A DNA stretch of 64,000 bases from positions 124,001-188,000 of the forward strand of contig NZ_CP015363.1 of assembly GCF_002078355.1 (NCBI RefSeq), given 5' to 3'. Shown in pieces: positions 9,005 to 18,642 of this stretch. Numbering within the stretch: position 1 is the stretch's first letter; each line of letters opens with the position of its first letter. A program made the translations under genes and the position numbers. The stretch is from Ferroplasma acidiphilum. GTDB taxonomy: Archaea; Thermoplasmatota; Thermoplasmata; Thermoplasmatales; Thermoplasmataceae. The notes beneath the pieces are model-generated. The model saw nothing but the letters and a program-made list of their open reading frames with translations. It searched no databases and was not told where the DNA came from.

Positions 9005-9775
9005 ATGAAAACTAACGTTTATTCTATTGAGGGAGAAGTTACAAAGGAAATAGAACTTCCACAGGTATTCGAGATAGAAACCAGGGAAGATTTGATACAC
9101 AAGGCATTCAGGGCAATTTCGCTGTCTATGAGGCAACCTTACGGGTCTAGCCCATTGGCAGGAACAAGAAGAGTGGGCCACAATCTTGGACCTAACCATG
9201 GTATCTCAAGGATTCCAAGACTTGCAAGCGGGTCGAGGGGAGTTCTTCTGGCCAGCATGGTAGGTGGAAGAAGTGCCCTATCACCACGCAGTGATAAGGT
9301 TTTATATAAAAAGATCAACAAAAAGGAACGCAGGCTTGCTAAATTAAGTGCGATCGCCTTTACTGCAAATAAGGAACGCATACTGCAGAGAGGGCATAGA
9401 ATTTCAGAGGAATCTATTGAAAAGTTAACGTTTCCTGTCGTAGTAGAAGATGATATTGAAAGTATTACAAAGGTTAAGGACGCAGTTCAGGTGTTATCAA
9501 ATCTTGGTGTTTATGACGATGTATTAAGATCTAAGGACGGGAAGAAAATAAGGGCCGGACGTGGAAAAATGAGAAACAGAACATATAAGCAACCTAAAAG
9601 TTTACTTATTGTTGGTTCTTCTGTGGAGAGCTTAAGGGCTTTTGCTTCACTGCCAGGCGTTGATCTTGCTTCACTTAATAGCCTTAGCATAACCAAACTC
9701 GCACCTGGAGGAAATCCAGGGAGATTGACAATTTATACTGCATCCACAATTGAAAACCTTAGGGAGGTGAATTAA
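9005..9775 (+). CDS. rpl4: Large-subunit ribosomal protein uL4
   Basis: The 256-residue archaeal L4 has the extended loop that lines the peptide exit tunnel, with the conserved GGRSALSPRSDK region and the GRGKMRNR segment. It sits 2 bases behind uL3 and ends next to the uL23 ATG, so the three genes are clearly co-transcribed. The length is typical for archaea. Confidence 0.96.
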   Translation: MKTNVYSIEGEVTKEIELPQVFEIETREDLIHKAFRAISLSMRQPYGSSPLAGTRRVGHNLGPNHGISRIPRLASGSRGVLLASMVGGRSALSPRSDKVLYKKINKKERRLAKLSAIAFTANKERILQRGHRISEESIEKLTFPVVVEDDIESITKVKDAVQVLSNLGVYDDVLRSKDGKKIRAGRGKMRNRTYKQPKSLLIVGSSVESLRAFASLPGVDLASLNSLSITKLAPGGNPGRLTIYTASTIENLREVN

Positions 9776-10024
9776 ATGGATTATGTTATATCTCCGGTGG
9801 TTACAGAAAAGACCACATTGATGATGGAAAAAGAGAACAAACTCACTTTCATAGTTGACCGCAGAGGCAGAAAAAAAGATATAAAGAAGGAAATAGAAGA
9901 AAGATTTGACGTAAAAGTAATTGGATTAAATATCCTGATAACCAAAAAGGGTAAAAAGGCAATAGCTAAATTATCCGATGATTACTCCGCAGAGGAAATA
10001 GGCGGCAGAATAGGAATATTCTAA
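9776..10024 (+). CDS. rpl23: Large-subunit ribosomal protein uL23
   Basis: The 82-residue protein has the typical [21 protein letters not shown] start of L23 and a basic [13 protein letters not shown] run. L23 lies at the tunnel exit, where it docks the signal recognition particle and the Sec channel. It starts directly after the uL4 stop, with GGGAGGTGA inside the end of uL4 as its ribosome-binding site. Confidence 0.95.
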   Translation: MDYVISPVVTEKTTLMMEKENKLTFIVDRRGRKKDIKKEIEERFDVKVIGLNILITKKGKKAIAKLSDDYSAEEIGGRIGIF

Positions 10025-10034
10025 GGTGAATATA

Positions 10035-10733
10035 ATGGGAAAACATATAGTAGCACAGAGGAGAGGACACGGTTCATTAACATACAGGAGCCCGAGTCAC
10101 AGGCATCTTGCTGAAATTAAGCATCTTTCCAATGGAAATTACAGTATAGATGATATAATTCAGGCACCGGGTAGAAATGCACCGTTACTGTCACTTAAAA
10201 ATGAACAGAATGAGATCAGTTATATGATAGCTTTCAACGGAGCTTTCAAGGGCCAGAAATTGTATGCAGGGGAGGTCGGCAATTCAAACAACGGCACTAC
10301 CACAACACTATCAAAAATAGAAGATGGAACATATGTATACAATATAGAAAACCATCCCGGTGATGGCGGGAAGTTCTGCAGAACTGCAGGGTCTTCCGGA
10401 CTGATAATAAGCCATGGCAATTCAGTTTCAATAAAATTACCATCTGGTAAAACCAGGGAGCTTAATCCAAATTGCAAGGCAACTGTCGGCGTGGTAGCTG
10501 GATCAGGAGCCAGGGATATACCAATATTAAAAGCTGGAAAGCATATAAAATATCTTCAAAGCAAGGCCAAAAGGCCGTATACCGTCAGGGGTGTAGCAAT
10601 GAATGCAGTAAATCACCCACATGGTGGTGGAAATCACCAGCATGTTGGAGGTCCAAGCACTGTAGCAAGAGGATCACCACCAGGAGCAAAGGTTGGTAGA
10701 TTATCACCAAAAAGGAGGGATAAGAAATGGTAG
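10035..10733 (+). CDS. rpl2: Large-subunit ribosomal protein uL2
   Basis: This 232-residue L2 binds domain IV of 23S rRNA and joins the two subunits. It carries the conserved [16 protein letters not shown] start and the near-invariant C-terminal block [18 protein letters not shown], whose His is important for peptidyl transfer. I prefer the ATG at 10035, placed after AGGTGA, to an in-frame GTG at 10026. The stop codon overlaps the uS19 start by 7 bases. Confidence 0.96.
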   Translation: MGKHIVAQRRGHGSLTYRSPSHRHLAEIKHLSNGNYSIDDIIQAPGRNAPLLSLKNEQNEISYMIAFNGAFKGQKLYAGEVGNSNNGTTTTLSKIEDGTYVYNIENHPGDGGKFCRTAGSSGLIISHGNSVSIKLPSGKTRELNPNCKATVGVVAGSGARDIPILKAGKHIKYLQSKAKRPYTVRGVAMNAVNHPHGGGNHQHVGGPSTVARGSPPGAKVGRLSPKRRDKKW

Positions 10734-11182
10734 TTAGAAGACAGGTATCTGTAAAATCGATAAAGAGAAGATCACGAAAGGCTCAAAAAGCCATTACGGG
10801 AAGAGCTAGAGAGTTCTCCTACCGTGGAAAAACTATAGAAGAACTTGAGCAGATGGAACTTCCGGAGCTTCTGGAGTTGTTCCCTGCCCGTGTAAGAAGA
10901 TCCTACAATAGGGAAATGAATCACGAGCAGCAGAAACTGTTTGATGATCTTCTCGGGGATAAGGAAACATTGAAAACACATGTGAGGGATGTAATAATCC
11001 TGCCACAATTTGTGGGAAAGAAAATAGAGCTATATAATGGCACATCCTATTTGAAATTTGAAATCAAGCCGGAAATGATAGGCCATTATCTAGGTGAGTT
11101 TGCGCCAACAAGAAAAGAGGTAAAGCATTCCGGTCCAGGAGTCGGAGCTACAAGGTCATCAAAATTCCTGCCACTGAAGTGA
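10727..11182 (+). CDS. rps19: Small-subunit ribosomal protein uS19
   Basis: The 151-residue archaeal form of S19, longer than in bacteria through its N-terminal helices ([14 protein letters not shown]). The conserved core [18 protein letters not shown] and the C-terminal [23 protein letters not shown] are visible. S19 sits in the head of the small subunit near S13. The gene overlaps the end of uL2 by ATGGTAG. Confidence 0.95.
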   Translation: MVVRRQVSVKSIKRRSRKAQKAITGRAREFSYRGKTIEELEQMELPELLELFPARVRRSYNREMNHEQQKLFDDLLGDKETLKTHVRDVIILPQFVGKKIELYNGTSYLKFEIKPEMIGHYLGEFAPTRKEVKHSGPGVGATRSSKFLPLK

Positions 11183-11186
11183 TATT

Positions 11187-11636
11187 ATGAAAGGATACAG
11201 TATTGATAAAATGCCGGAAAAGCATGCTAGAGCACAGGTTAAAGAGACCGATATATCTCTGAAGGATGCAGTTAACGTAGCCCATTTCATCAGAAATATG
11301 GATCTTGAGGCAGCAAAAAATGCCCTTAACCTTGTTGTTGAGAAGAAAATGGCTGTGCCCTATTTCAGGTACCTTGATTCCGTGTCACACAGGAAAGGCA
11401 TAGGTCCTGGAAGATATCCTGTAAAGGCGGTCAAATCATTCCAGAAATTGCTTGATGATGTATCAGCAAATGCCGAATTTAAAGGCTTAACAGATGATTT
11501 AAAAATATTCCATATCTCCGCATCTAAGGGAAGGATGATTAAGAAATTCACTCCCAAAGCATACGGCAGGGCAGGTGCGAATTTCAAAGATCTGATCAAT
11601 CTTGATATAGTCGTAATAGAAAATGAAAAGGAGTGA
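11187..11636 (+). CDS. rpl22: Large-subunit ribosomal protein uL22
   Basis: The 149-residue L22 helps form the narrow part of the exit tunnel. The conserved core [13 protein letters not shown], the [21 protein letters not shown] stretch and the basic C-terminal hairpin [10 protein letters not shown] are present. The gene is spaced 4 bases from uS19, and its 3' end supplies the GGAG site for uS3. Confidence 0.95.
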   Translation: MKGYSIDKMPEKHARAQVKETDISLKDAVNVAHFIRNMDLEAAKNALNLVVEKKMAVPYFRYLDSVSHRKGIGPGRYPVKAVKSFQKLLDDVSANAEFKGLTDDLKIFHISASKGRMIKKFTPKAYGRAGANFKDLINLDIVVIENEKE

Positions 11637-11640
11637 TATG

Positions 11641-12309
11641 ATGAAGGAGAAAAAATTTGTAAGTGACAATATTAAAAAACTGCTGGTTACTGAATACCTG
11701 CAATCAGAGAACGATAGTGCCGGTTTCGGTGGTATGGATATGAAGCGTACCCCTTTCGGAACCAATATAACGCTCTATGTTAACAGGCCAGGGCTTGTTA
11801 TCGGCAGGCACGGATCTAAAATCAAGGCAATGACCAGCATTCTGGAGACCAAATATGGTTTAGAATCTCCCCAGATCGAGGTAAAGGAGGTAGAGAACGC
11901 TGATCTTAACCCGCAGGTTATTTCTAAAAAAATAGCACTTTCCCTTGAAAAGGGGTGGAATTACAGAAAAGCAGGAAATACCACATTGAGGAGAATAATT
12001 GATCAACACGCAAGGGGAGTATTAATCAGGATCGGTGGAAAGATATCTGGAGAGAGAGCAAGAACCCAGAAGTTTATGTATGGAGAAATTAAATATTCGG
12101 GTGAACCTGCAAGGGCTGGTGTCATAACCGGGTACTCAGTTGCAATGCTTAAAACCGGTGCCATAGGAATTTACGTAAGGCTGCTAAGGCAGGATTACCA
12201 TTTACCGGATGAGATATCAATAAACACAGAAAGAAAAATACCAGTACCCGATAAAAAATCGATGCCAGAAGAAAGTAAAGAGGTAGAGGAAGATGGAACT
12301 AAAAGCTAA
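11641..12309 (+). CDS. rps3: Small-subunit ribosomal protein uS3
   Basis: The protein has a KH domain with the [13 protein letters not shown] loop and a C-terminal S3 domain ([19 protein letters not shown]). It ends in an acidic tail ([14 protein letters not shown]). S3 lines the mRNA entry channel. Three in-frame ATGs exist at 11623, 11638 and 11641. I chose 11641 because GGAGTGA lies 4 bases before it and because archaeal S3 proteins begin MKEKKFV-like. Confidence 0.94.
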   Translation: MKEKKFVSDNIKKLLVTEYLQSENDSAGFGGMDMKRTPFGTNITLYVNRPGLVIGRHGSKIKAMTSILETKYGLESPQIEVKEVENADLNPQVISKKIALSLEKGWNYRKAGNTTLRRIIDQHARGVLIRIGGKISGERARTQKFMYGEIKYSGEPARAGVITGYSVAMLKTGAIGIYVRLLRQDYHLPDEISINTERKIPVPDKKSMPEESKEVEEDGTKS

Positions 12310-12490
12310 GGAATTAAGGGCAATGTCCGATGAGGAAATAAATGAGAAACTTAAGGCCTTAAAGGAATCCCTTTTGAAAGAGAGATCAGCTATAGCTATG
12401 GGTGGTGCTCCAGCAAGCCCGGGCACAATGCACTCTATAAAAAAGCAGATTGCAAGGATACTTACTGTTATGGAGGAAAAAAGAGAATGA
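12293..12490 (+). CDS. rpl29: Large-subunit ribosomal protein uL29
   Basis: The 65-residue two-helix L29 contains the typical [20 protein letters not shown] start and the C-terminal [12 protein letters not shown] helix. It sits near the tunnel exit. The gene overlaps the uS3 end by 17 bases and the aIF1 start by 4 (ATGA), which signals translational coupling. Confidence 0.94.
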   Translation: MELKAKELRAMSDEEINEKLKALKESLLKERSAIAMGGAPASPGTMHSIKKQIARILTVMEEKRE

Positions 12491-12786
12491 AAGATAAAGA
12501 TTTCACAGGAATGCCAAAAGAACTGCAACCATGGGAAGGATTTAACCGTGACAGTAAGCTTATTAAAATAAGTGTAGATAAAAGAAGGTATGGAAAGCTT
12601 GTAACTGTTATAGATGGTATTGATCCGAAAACAGAGAACATAAACGACATCGCAAAAACATTAAAAAAGAAAGCTGCCTCAGGCGGAACGGTCAAAGATG
12701 GTAGGAGTATTGAATTGCAGGGGGACCATCGCGATGTTATGAAAAAGGAACTGGAAAGCATGGGATTCAAGGTGCAGATGGCATGA
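12487..12786 (+). CDS. Translation initiation factor aIF1 (SUI1 family)
   Basis: The 99-residue protein has the SUI1 fold with RRYGKLVTVIDGID and the basic-loop equivalent KKKAASGGTVKDG, followed by the ELQGDHRDVM signature. aIF1 binds the small subunit P-site region and checks start-codon choice. It lies inside the ribosomal operon between uL29 and RNase P protein 1, overlapping both by ATGA; this arrangement is common in archaea. Confidence 0.93.
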   Translation: MKDKDFTGMPKELQPWEGFNRDSKLIKISVDKRRYGKLVTVIDGIDPKTENINDIAKTLKKKAASGGTVKDGRSIELQGDHRDVMKKELESMGFKVQMA

Positions 12787-13085
12787 ATGCAAATGAAGTC
12801 TATTTAATGGAATTTATCGGCAAAAATATAACGGTAAAAAATTCACATAACATTAAAAATGTAGGCATTAAAGGCAAATTAATTGACGAAACAAAAAACA
12901 TGATGTATATATGGAATGGGTCTAAAATATGCAGCATACAGAAATCAGGCACCATATTTGGAATCGAATTCAATGAAGGTGCACATTACGATATTAATGG
13001 AGATGCCATATTAATAAAGCCTGAAGATAGAACAAAGGAGAAAAGAAAAATATATAAAAAATTAAGGGGGTACGAATCAAGATGA
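12783..13085 (+). CDS. rnp1: RNase P protein component 1 (Rpp29/Pop4 family)
   Basis: The 100-residue protein has the Sm-like barrel of archaeal Rpp29, with the GKNITVKNSHNIKNVGIKG start and an IWNGSKICSIQKSGTIF core. It ends in a basic helix (KEKRKIYKKLRG). It binds RNase P RNA together with Rpp21 and supports 5' maturation of tRNA. It is coupled to aIF1 and uS17 through short overlaps. Confidence 0.9.
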   Translation: MNANEVYLMEFIGKNITVKNSHNIKNVGIKGKLIDETKNMMYIWNGSKICSIQKSGTIFGIEFNEGAHYDINGDAILIKPEDRTKEKRKIYKKLRGYESR

Positions 13086-13402
13086 ATAATATAGGAATAG
13101 ATGTGAAACCACCTGAAAAGGAATGCAATGATATTAATTGCCCATTTCACGGTGAACTTCCTGTCCATGGTCAAATACTGGAGGGCAAGGTTGTTTCAGT
13201 CAAAATGAAGCGTAGTGTTGTAATACGGAGGGAAGCCAAGGTATATGTTAAAAAATATGAGAGGTATATAACAAAATTTACCAAATACCATGCTCATCTT
13301 CCAGACTGTATAGACGTAAAAGTTGGTGACAGCGTTAAGGCTGCTGAATGCAGGAAACTGGCAAAAACCATAGATTTTGTGGTTATAGAAAGGGTGAACT
13401 AA
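13082..13402 (+). CDS. rps17: Small-subunit ribosomal protein uS17
   Basis: The 106-residue archaeal S17 has an N-terminal CNDINCPFHGELPVHG segment typical of archaeal members, then an OB fold with GKVVSVKMKRSVVIRRE and the YERYITKFTKYHAHLPDCIDV run. It binds 16S rRNA in the body of the small subunit. It overlaps the end of rnp1 by 4 bases. Confidence 0.95.
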   Translation: MNNIGIDVKPPEKECNDINCPFHGELPVHGQILEGKVVSVKMKRSVVIRREAKVYVKKYERYITKFTKYHAHLPDCIDVKVGDSVKAAECRKLAKTIDFVVIERVN

Positions 13403-13801
13403 ATGAAGGGTATTTCAGGAAATGAATCAAGGGGGCTGCCTCTCGGGGCTGTTATTCCATGTGCTGATAATACAGGGGCTAAAATGATTAGCCTCATAGG
13501 GGTTAAAGATTTGCATACTGTGGCTAGAAGAATACCAGCTGCTGGTGTCGGTACCCTATTTATTGCCAGTGTTAGAAAAGGAACACCGGAAATGAGGGCA
13601 AAGGTCGTCTATGCAGTTGTTGTGAGGCAGAGAAGGCCATATAGAAGGGCAGATGGCAATATTATCGAGTTTGAAGATAATGCTGCTGTGCTTGTAACCC
13701 CGGAAGGGGAAGTAAGGGGATCAGAAATTAAAGGCCCTGTTGCCAGGGAAGCCGCAGAGAGATGGCCAAGAATTGCCGCAATTGCGTCAACTATAGTGTG
13801 A
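13403..13801 (+). CDS. rpl14: Large-subunit ribosomal protein uL14
   Basis: The 132-residue L14 contains PCADNTGAKMISLIGV near the start and the VVRQRRPYRRADGN and GPVAREAAERWPRIAAIAS blocks. L14 forms part of the subunit bridge. It starts directly after the uS17 stop codon. Confidence 0.96.
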   Translation: MKGISGNESRGLPLGAVIPCADNTGAKMISLIGVKDLHTVARRIPAAGVGTLFIASVRKGTPEMRAKVVYAVVVRQRRPYRRADGNIIEFEDNAAVLVTPEGEVRGSEIKGPVAREAAERWPRIAAIASTIV

Positions 13802-13810
13802 GGTATTATA

Positions 13811-14311
13811 ATGTTAAATACAAAAATAAATGTGTCTCTGAATCGCGATCTGAAGAAGAAATATGGCATCCGCCGTTTCCCGGTCGTTAAAGGAGATATA
13901 GTAAAGATAGTATCAGGTTCAAGGAAAGGCGAGGGTGGCAAGGTTATAGGTGTCAGCCATAAAACTAAGAAGATAGCAATAGAGGGCATAACAATTGCCA
14001 AGGCCGATGGAAAACAGGTTGAGTATTATATTGACCACAGCAATCTTGTGGTCACCAAACTGGATCTTTCAATAGAAGGCAGATTTAACAAGATTAAAGA
14101 AATAACAGCCAGGAGAAACCTTCCAACGCCTGAACCAGAAAAACCGGCGGAGTCGGAAGCAACACCGGTAGAATCTGAGCCAGTTGATGTAGGAGAAAGC
14201 AGTGGCGAAACTATTGACCTTCCAGAAGATAACGGGGACGAACTTGAGGAAGATAATAGTGACACTGAAGAAACAGACGATATAAAAGAGGATGATGATA
14301 ATGAAAACTAA
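13811..14311 (+). CDS. rpl24: Large-subunit ribosomal protein uL24 with acidic tail
   Basis: The first 105 residues are a normal archaeal L24 with a KOW motif (VKGDIVKIVSGSRKGEGGKV) that binds 23S rRNA early in assembly. About 60 further residues are almost all Glu, Asp, Ser, Pro and Thr, with no aromatic residues and only two Lys. They form a strongly acidic, probably disordered tail not usual for this protein. The tail's end overlaps the eS4 start region. Confidence 0.94.
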   Translation: MLNTKINVSLNRDLKKKYGIRRFPVVKGDIVKIVSGSRKGEGGKVIGVSHKTKKIAIEGITIAKADGKQVEYYIDHSNLVVTKLDLSIEGRFNKIKEITARRNLPTPEPEKPAESEATPVESEPVDVGESSGETIDLPEDNGDELEEDNSDTEETDDIKEDDDNEN

Positions 14312-15017
14312 AATAATGATGGCTTCGAGAAAACTGAAAATTCCAAGAAAAACAAATTTCTGGTCAGTTACTCCGACTCCAGCCACCCATAGCAAGGAGG
14401 ATTCCATTCCGATGCTTATTGCTTTAAGGGATTACCTTAAACTCGGGGATAAGGAACGTGAAATTACCAGGATACTGAATAACAATATGGTAAAAGTCGA
14501 TGGCAGGATAGTTAAAGATAGAAGATTTCCTGTTGGATTCATGGATGTTCTTTCAATAGATACACTGGAAAATGACTATATAATTGTTTATGACAGGAAG
14601 GGCAAACTTGTAATTCGCCAGAATGCCCCTGGCAACAAAGGATTGAAATTATTTAAAGTTGTTAAAAAAACTATTATAGGTACAGGGAAAATACAGCTTG
14701 GTTTCCATGATGGAAAAACAATAGTTACCGATAGAAAAGACATAAACACTTCCGATGTCCTATTAATGAAGATACCTGACCTTGAAATAGAAAATGTGCT
14801 GAAAATAGCTGAAGGAGATAAAGTGTTTATCACCGGTGGTTCACACGTTGGCGAACTTGCCACTATAAAATCTATCGAGGTAAAAAAATCATCAGTTAAG
14901 AATATGGTATATCTTAACGAGGGCTTTTCAACAATAAAAGATTATATGTTTGTCGTAGGCACGCCCAAGTATACCTTTAAAACACCGGAAATAGAGGTGA
15001 TATCAAATGATGAGTAA
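14301..15017 (+). CDS. rps4e: Small-subunit ribosomal protein eS4
   Basis: The protein has the eS4 order: N-terminal basic RKLKIPRKTNFW, then SIPMLIALRDYLKLG, an S4-like RNA-binding domain (NNMVKVDGRIVKD), and a C-terminal KOW-like part. Of several ATGs I chose 14301, 9 bases after GAGG; 14292 and 14316 are alternatives. The start overlaps the uL24 acidic tail in another frame. Confidence 0.93.
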   Translation: MKTKIMMASRKLKIPRKTNFWSVTPTPATHSKEDSIPMLIALRDYLKLGDKEREITRILNNNMVKVDGRIVKDRRFPVGFMDVLSIDTLENDYIIVYDRKGKLVIRQNAPGNKGLKLFKVVKKTIIGTGKIQLGFHDGKTIVTDRKDINTSDVLLMKIPDLEIENVLKIAEGDKVFITGGSHVGELATIKSIEVKKSSVKNMVYLNEGFSTIKDYMFVVGTPKYTFKTPEIEVISNDE

Positions 15018-15534
15018 AACAGATAACCCGATGAGGAAAATCGCCATAGACAAAGTAGTAATAAATATTGGTGTTGGTGCAGCCGGCGAGAGGCTTACAA
15101 AAGCAACCAAGGTTATAGAATTATTGACGGGCCATAAACCCGTGATTACAAGTGCTAAGAAAACAATAAGGGATTTCAACATAAGGAAAGGGCTCAACAT
15201 AGGCGCAAAGGTCACCCTCAGGAAAGATGATGCTTATAAATTCCTGAAAGAAGCATTTTATGCGAAGGACTATAAAATTCCTGTGTACTCCTTTGATAAG
15301 CAGGGAAATGCCTATTTCGGGATAACAGATTATACAGATTTCAAAGGCATGAAATATGATCCGGATATAGGAATATTCGGAATGGATATCGCTATAATAC
15401 TTAAACGGGCAGGCGGATACAGATTGCCACGCAGAAGGATTGCACCCAAGAGTATACCAAGAAGCATAGGAATATCAAAGGAAGAAACAATACAGTTTCT
15501 TGAGGAGAACTTCAACGCTCAGATTGTGAGGTAA
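15007..15534 (+). CDS. rpl5: Large-subunit ribosomal protein uL5
   Basis: The 175-residue L5 binds 5S rRNA in the central protuberance. It shows [30 protein letters not shown] and the [18 protein letters not shown] stretch of the family, with the [12 protein letters not shown] block nearer the C-terminus. A GAGGTGAT site lies 5 bases before the ATG, inside the end of eS4. Confidence 0.95.
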   Translation: MMSKTDNPMRKIAIDKVVINIGVGAAGERLTKATKVIELLTGHKPVITSAKKTIRDFNIRKGLNIGAKVTLRKDDAYKFLKEAFYAKDYKIPVYSFDKQGNAYFGITDYTDFKGMKYDPDIGIFGMDIAIILKRAGGYRLPRRRIAPKSIPRSIGISKEETIQFLEENFNAQIVR

Positions 15535-15539
15535 TATCA

Positions 15540-15698
15540 ATGCAGGTAAAATTACAACCAAAAAAGAATTTCGGGCATTCTCAGGGATGCGTCAGATGTG
15601 GAAGGAAAAGAGGTCTGGTAAGAAGATATGGTATCAGAATGTGCAGGCAATGTTTCAGGGAAACGGCTGAGAAGATCGGTTTCCGTAAATACAGTTGA
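15540..15698 (+). CDS. rps14: Small-subunit ribosomal protein uS14 (zinc-binding)
   Basis: This short 52-residue protein is the archaeal zinc-type S14. It has two CxxC pairs, CVRCGRKRG and CRQCFRE, and ends FRKYS as the family does. It sits in the head of the small subunit. It lies at the usual place between uL5 and uS8, with a GAGGTAA site upstream. Confidence 0.95.
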   Translation: MQVKLQPKKNFGHSQGCVRCGRKRGLVRRYGIRMCRQCFRETAEKIGFRKYS

Positions 15699-15708
15699 GG
15701 TGATATTA

Positions 15709-16098
15709 ATGAAAAGTGATCCGTTAAATGATGTAATAAATACCATAAAGATGGCCTCGAGAATAGGTGAAAACGAGATAACCATAAGCCCCGCTTCGAG
15801 AATCATAGGGCGTGTCCTTAAAGTGATGCAGGATTACAACTACATAAAGAGCTTTGAGGTAATAGAAGAAGAAAGAGGTGGCAAATTCAGTGTTGTCCTT
15901 AGCGATACAATAAATAACTGTGGTGTAATAAAGCCAAGGCTATCTGTTACAAGATCTAGCATAGGAAGATATGAATCAAGATATCTACCCGCACAGGATT
16001 TCGGCATAATAATACTTACTACCACTAAGGGTGTTATGAGCCACCTTGAAGCCAGGAAATTTGGGATAGGTGGAAAATTGCTGGCCTATGTTTACTGA
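15709..16098 (+). CDS. rps8: Small-subunit ribosomal protein uS8
   Basis: The 129-residue protein begins MKSDPLNDVINTIKMAS, typical of archaeal S8, and has the KPRLSVTRSSIGRYESRYLPA and GIIILTTTKGVMSHLEARK blocks that bind helix 21 of 16S rRNA. The frame is open further upstream to 15628, but that part overlaps uS14. A GAGGTGAT site lies just before the ATG at 15709, so I chose that start. Confidence 0.95.
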   Translation: MKSDPLNDVINTIKMASRIGENEITISPASRIIGRVLKVMQDYNYIKSFEVIEEERGGKFSVVLSDTINNCGVIKPRLSVTRSSIGRYESRYLPAQDFGIIILTTTKGVMSHLEARKFGIGGKLLAYVY

Positions 16099-16110
16099 GA
16101 GGTGGAATGA

Positions 16111-16656
16111 ATGGTAAATTGGAAAGATAAAATGGAATTAAAAATACCTGAAGGAATAAGTTTAGACATTGATGGCACTGTCATTAATGTTAAGGGAAAA
16201 CTTGGGGAAGCCTCAAGGAATTTCAGGGATAAATACGTAAAGGTATACAAAAAGGAAAATTCAATAATAATAGCGGTTAGCAAGGAAAACAAGTTCACAA
16301 ACGGAATCATAGGAACATGGTATTCCGAACTAAAACTTGTTTTTCACGGTGTGTCCAATGGGTTCAAATATGAAATGAAAATAGATTTCACCCATTTCCC
16401 TATGAGGGTTTCAGTACGTGGAAATGAACTGCACGTTGAAAACTTCCTGGGCGGGAAAGCCCCGAGAATTGCAAAGATCAAAAATTGCAAGGTATCGGTA
16501 AAGGGGGACCGTGTAATTATTGAAGGCATTGACAAGAGGGACATGGGGGATACAGCTGCTAATATAGAAAGAGCAACTTATATAAAACATTTCGATGCCC
16601 GTGTGTTCCAGGATGGAATATATCTGCTTAAGGGGGTGAATCCGGATGAGTTATAA
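16111..16656 (+). CDS. rpl6: Large-subunit ribosomal protein uL6
   Basis: The 181-residue L6 shows the two-repeat fold: KLGEASRNF in the first half, and [22 protein letters not shown] plus [18 protein letters not shown] in the second. It binds near the sarcin-ricin loop. The GAGGTGG site lies 5 bases before an ATGA, and the ATG at 16111 is the in-frame start. Confidence 0.94.
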   Translation: MVNWKDKMELKIPEGISLDIDGTVINVKGKLGEASRNFRDKYVKVYKKENSIIIAVSKENKFTNGIIGTWYSELKLVFHGVSNGFKYEMKIDFTHFPMRVSVRGNELHVENFLGGKAPRIAKIKNCKVSVKGDRVIIEGIDKRDMGDTAANIERATYIKHFDARVFQDGIYLLKGVNPDEL

Positions 16657-17050
16657 GCCCTTATTAACTAAGGAACAGAAAGTACTATTAAAGAAAAAAA
16701 ATGAAGTAAATAGAAGAAGAGTAGAATTCCACAGGCAGGAATGGTTCAGGTATAAGAAATTTGATGATTCATGGAGAAGACCGAGAGGAAAGCATTCAAA
16801 GCTCAGAACACATCTAGGGTACAGGTCTCCTGTAGTCGGCCCCGGGTATAGAACCCCGAGAGCTGTAAGGGGCCTTCATCCATCAGGATTCAGGGAAGTT
16901 CTTGTACACAATGTAAATGAACTGTCTAAAATAAATCCTGATCTGGAAGGTGCAAGAATTGCATCTTCTGTTGGATACAGAAAAAGAATAGATATAGAAT
17001 CTGAAGCTGATAATCTCGGCATACACATATTTAATAGGGTGGTCAAATGA
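16646..17050 (+). CDS. rpl32e: Large-subunit ribosomal protein eL32
   Basis: The 134-residue protein has the eL32 signatures [32 protein letters not shown] and [22 protein letters not shown]. eL32 is found in archaea and eukaryotes only. The gene overlaps the end of uL6 by 11 bases and the start of eL19 by 4. Confidence 0.95.
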   Translation: MSYKPLLTKEQKVLLKKKNEVNRRRVEFHRQEWFRYKKFDDSWRRPRGKHSKLRTHLGYRSPVVGPGYRTPRAVRGLHPSGFREVLVHNVNELSKINPDLEGARIASSVGYRKRIDIESEADNLGIHIFNRVVK

Positions 17051-17523
17051 AAATGTCCAGCGTTAAGGAAATATCAGCAGATGAGCTTAAGGTTGGCATA
17101 TCCAGAGTCTGGATAGATACAAATAATCTTGATAGGGTACTGGATGCAACATCCCGTGAGGATATAAAGAAACTGATAGGCCTTAATATAATACAGAGAA
17201 GGGATAAGAAGAACCATTCAAATCAGAGACTGAAGAAAAGAATAAACCAGCTAACCAAAGGCAGAAGAAGGGGTCCGGGTTCTGTCAGAGGAACAAAATA
17301 TGCGAGATATCCAAGAAAGAGAAGATGGATAACAACCATAAGGGCTTTAAGAGATGAACTGAAAACCTTAAAAGAGAAAGAATCAATCGATAAAACAACA
17401 TACCGCAAATATTACAGAACCATAAAGAGCGGGTCTTTCTCTTCAAGGGCACAGCTTGTTTCTCACCTTAAAACGGAATCATTGATAAAGGAGGATAAAC
17501 ATGAAAACGACACCAGTACTTAA
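17047..17523 (+). CDS. rpl19e: Large-subunit ribosomal protein eL19
   Basis: The 158-residue protein contains the family's [21 protein letters not shown] start, the [23 protein letters not shown] block and a long C-terminal basic helix. eL19 binds 23S rRNA and forms a subunit bridge. It is archaeal/eukaryotic. A second ATG (17053) is an alternative start. It overlaps uL18 by 23 bases. Confidence 0.94.
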   Translation: MKMSSVKEISADELKVGISRVWIDTNNLDRVLDATSREDIKKLIGLNIIQRRDKKNHSNQRLKKRINQLTKGRRRGPGSVRGTKYARYPRKRRWITTIRALRDELKTLKEKESIDKTTYRKYYRTIKSGSFSSRAQLVSHLKTESLIKEDKHENDTST

Positions 17524-17974
17524 AAGAAGAAATCTGGGCATAACAGACTACCAGAAACGATACAGATTATTAAAGTCAAACGTGACACGTGCAGTTGTAA
17601 GGCCAACAAATAAAGGACTCATGATTGAATTTGTTGATTACAGCCCTTCTGGAGACCTGGTAAAGGTTACTGTTACAGACAAGACACTGCAAAAGGAATA
17701 CGGAGTATATGGCAATAACATTCAGGCTATGTACCTTGCCGGCTACCTTGCAGGCAAAAAGGCAGCAGAAAAGGGAATAGAATCAGCAATATTTGATACA
17801 GGAAGGTATAAATTTATACACGGAGGCCGATTAGCTGCAGCATTGAAGGGAATAGTTGATTCCGGGATAGAAATACCTGCCAGCGAGGATGTATTCCCTG
17901 ACGAATCCAGGATAAATGGTGAACATCTCAAAAATAAGGTGGATATTTCAAAATACGTTAAAAAAGGTGAATAA
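17501..17974 (+). CDS. rpl18: Large-subunit ribosomal protein uL18
   Basis: The 157-residue L18 binds 5S rRNA together with uL5. It has the archaeal RRNLGITDYQKRYRLLKS start, the YLAGYLAGKKAAEKGIE helix and the DTGRYKFIHGGRLAAALKG block. Overlap with eL19 and a GGAGG site inside eL19 point to coupled translation. Confidence 0.95.
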   Translation: MKTTPVLKRRNLGITDYQKRYRLLKSNVTRAVVRPTNKGLMIEFVDYSPSGDLVKVTVTDKTLQKEYGVYGNNIQAMYLAGYLAGKKAAEKGIESAIFDTGRYKFIHGGRLAAALKGIVDSGIEIPASEDVFPDESRINGEHLKNKVDISKYVKKGE

Positions 17975-17976
17975 TT

Positions 17977-18642
17977 ATGGATGAAGAATGGATTCCGAAG
18001 ACGGAACTTGGAAGGCTGGTTGCAAATAACGAAATTCAGAGTATAGGAGATGCTTTACATACAAAGCTTCCACTTCAGGAATATCAAATAGTTGATTATC
18101 TAATTCCTGATCTGCAGGATGAGGTAATTAACATAGAGAGAGCCCAGAGGATGACTGACTCCGGGAGAAGAATGAATTACTCAATTACTGCAGTAGTAGG
18201 CAACGGAAATGGATATGTTGGTATCGGAAGGGGCAAGGCAAAGGAAGCTGCTCCAGCAATAAGAAAAGCAATTAACAATGCAAAAACAAATATCATAGAA
18301 ATTAAAAGAGGGTGTGGATCATGGGAATGCGGATGTGGAAGGCCACATTCACTCCCATTTGAAATCATTGGAAAATCAGGTTCAGTTGTGGTTAAATTAA
18401 AGTCAGCCCCCCAGGGAGTCGGGCTTGCTGTCGGTGATGTAGTGAAAATTATACTTAAGATGGCAGGAATAGAAGATGCATGGGGATTCGCATCAGGCCA
18501 CACAAAAACAACAGTAAATTATGCACTTGCAACATTTGATGCACTTAAGAAAACTGTATCGATGAAGATGAATTCGCAGATTAATCTAACAACGCCCATA
18601 TACGTAGGAGGAATAGAACATGATAGCAATAATAAGAATTAG
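17977..18642 (+). CDS. rps5: Small-subunit ribosomal protein uS5
   Basis: The 221-residue archaeal S5 has an N-terminal arm, a double-stranded RNA-binding-like domain with [27 protein letters not shown], and the [17 protein letters not shown] insertion typical of archaea. S5 acts at the mRNA entry and in decoding accuracy. It sits 2 bases after uL18. Confidence 0.95.
   Translation: MDEEWIPKTELGRLVANNEIQSIGDALHTKLPLQEYQIVDYLIPDLQDEVINIERAQRMTDSGRRMNYSITAVVGNGNGYVGIGRGKAKEAAPAIRKAINNAKTNIIEIKRGCGSWECGCGRPHSLPFEIIGKSGSVVVKLKSAPQGVGLAVGDVVKIILKMAGIEDAWGFASGHTKTTVNYALATFDALKKTVSMKMNSQINLTTPIYVGGIEHDSNNKN

Noticed and set aside
11623-11640. Earlier start codon for uS3
   Set aside because: It would overlap the ribosome-binding site and uL22 end, and adds residues not found at archaeal S3 starts.
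14292-14311. Frameshift as the cause of the uL24 acidic tail
   Set aside because: The tail is long, with consistent acidic composition, ends at the next gene's start and keeps normal operon spacing. A frameshift would give mixed composition.
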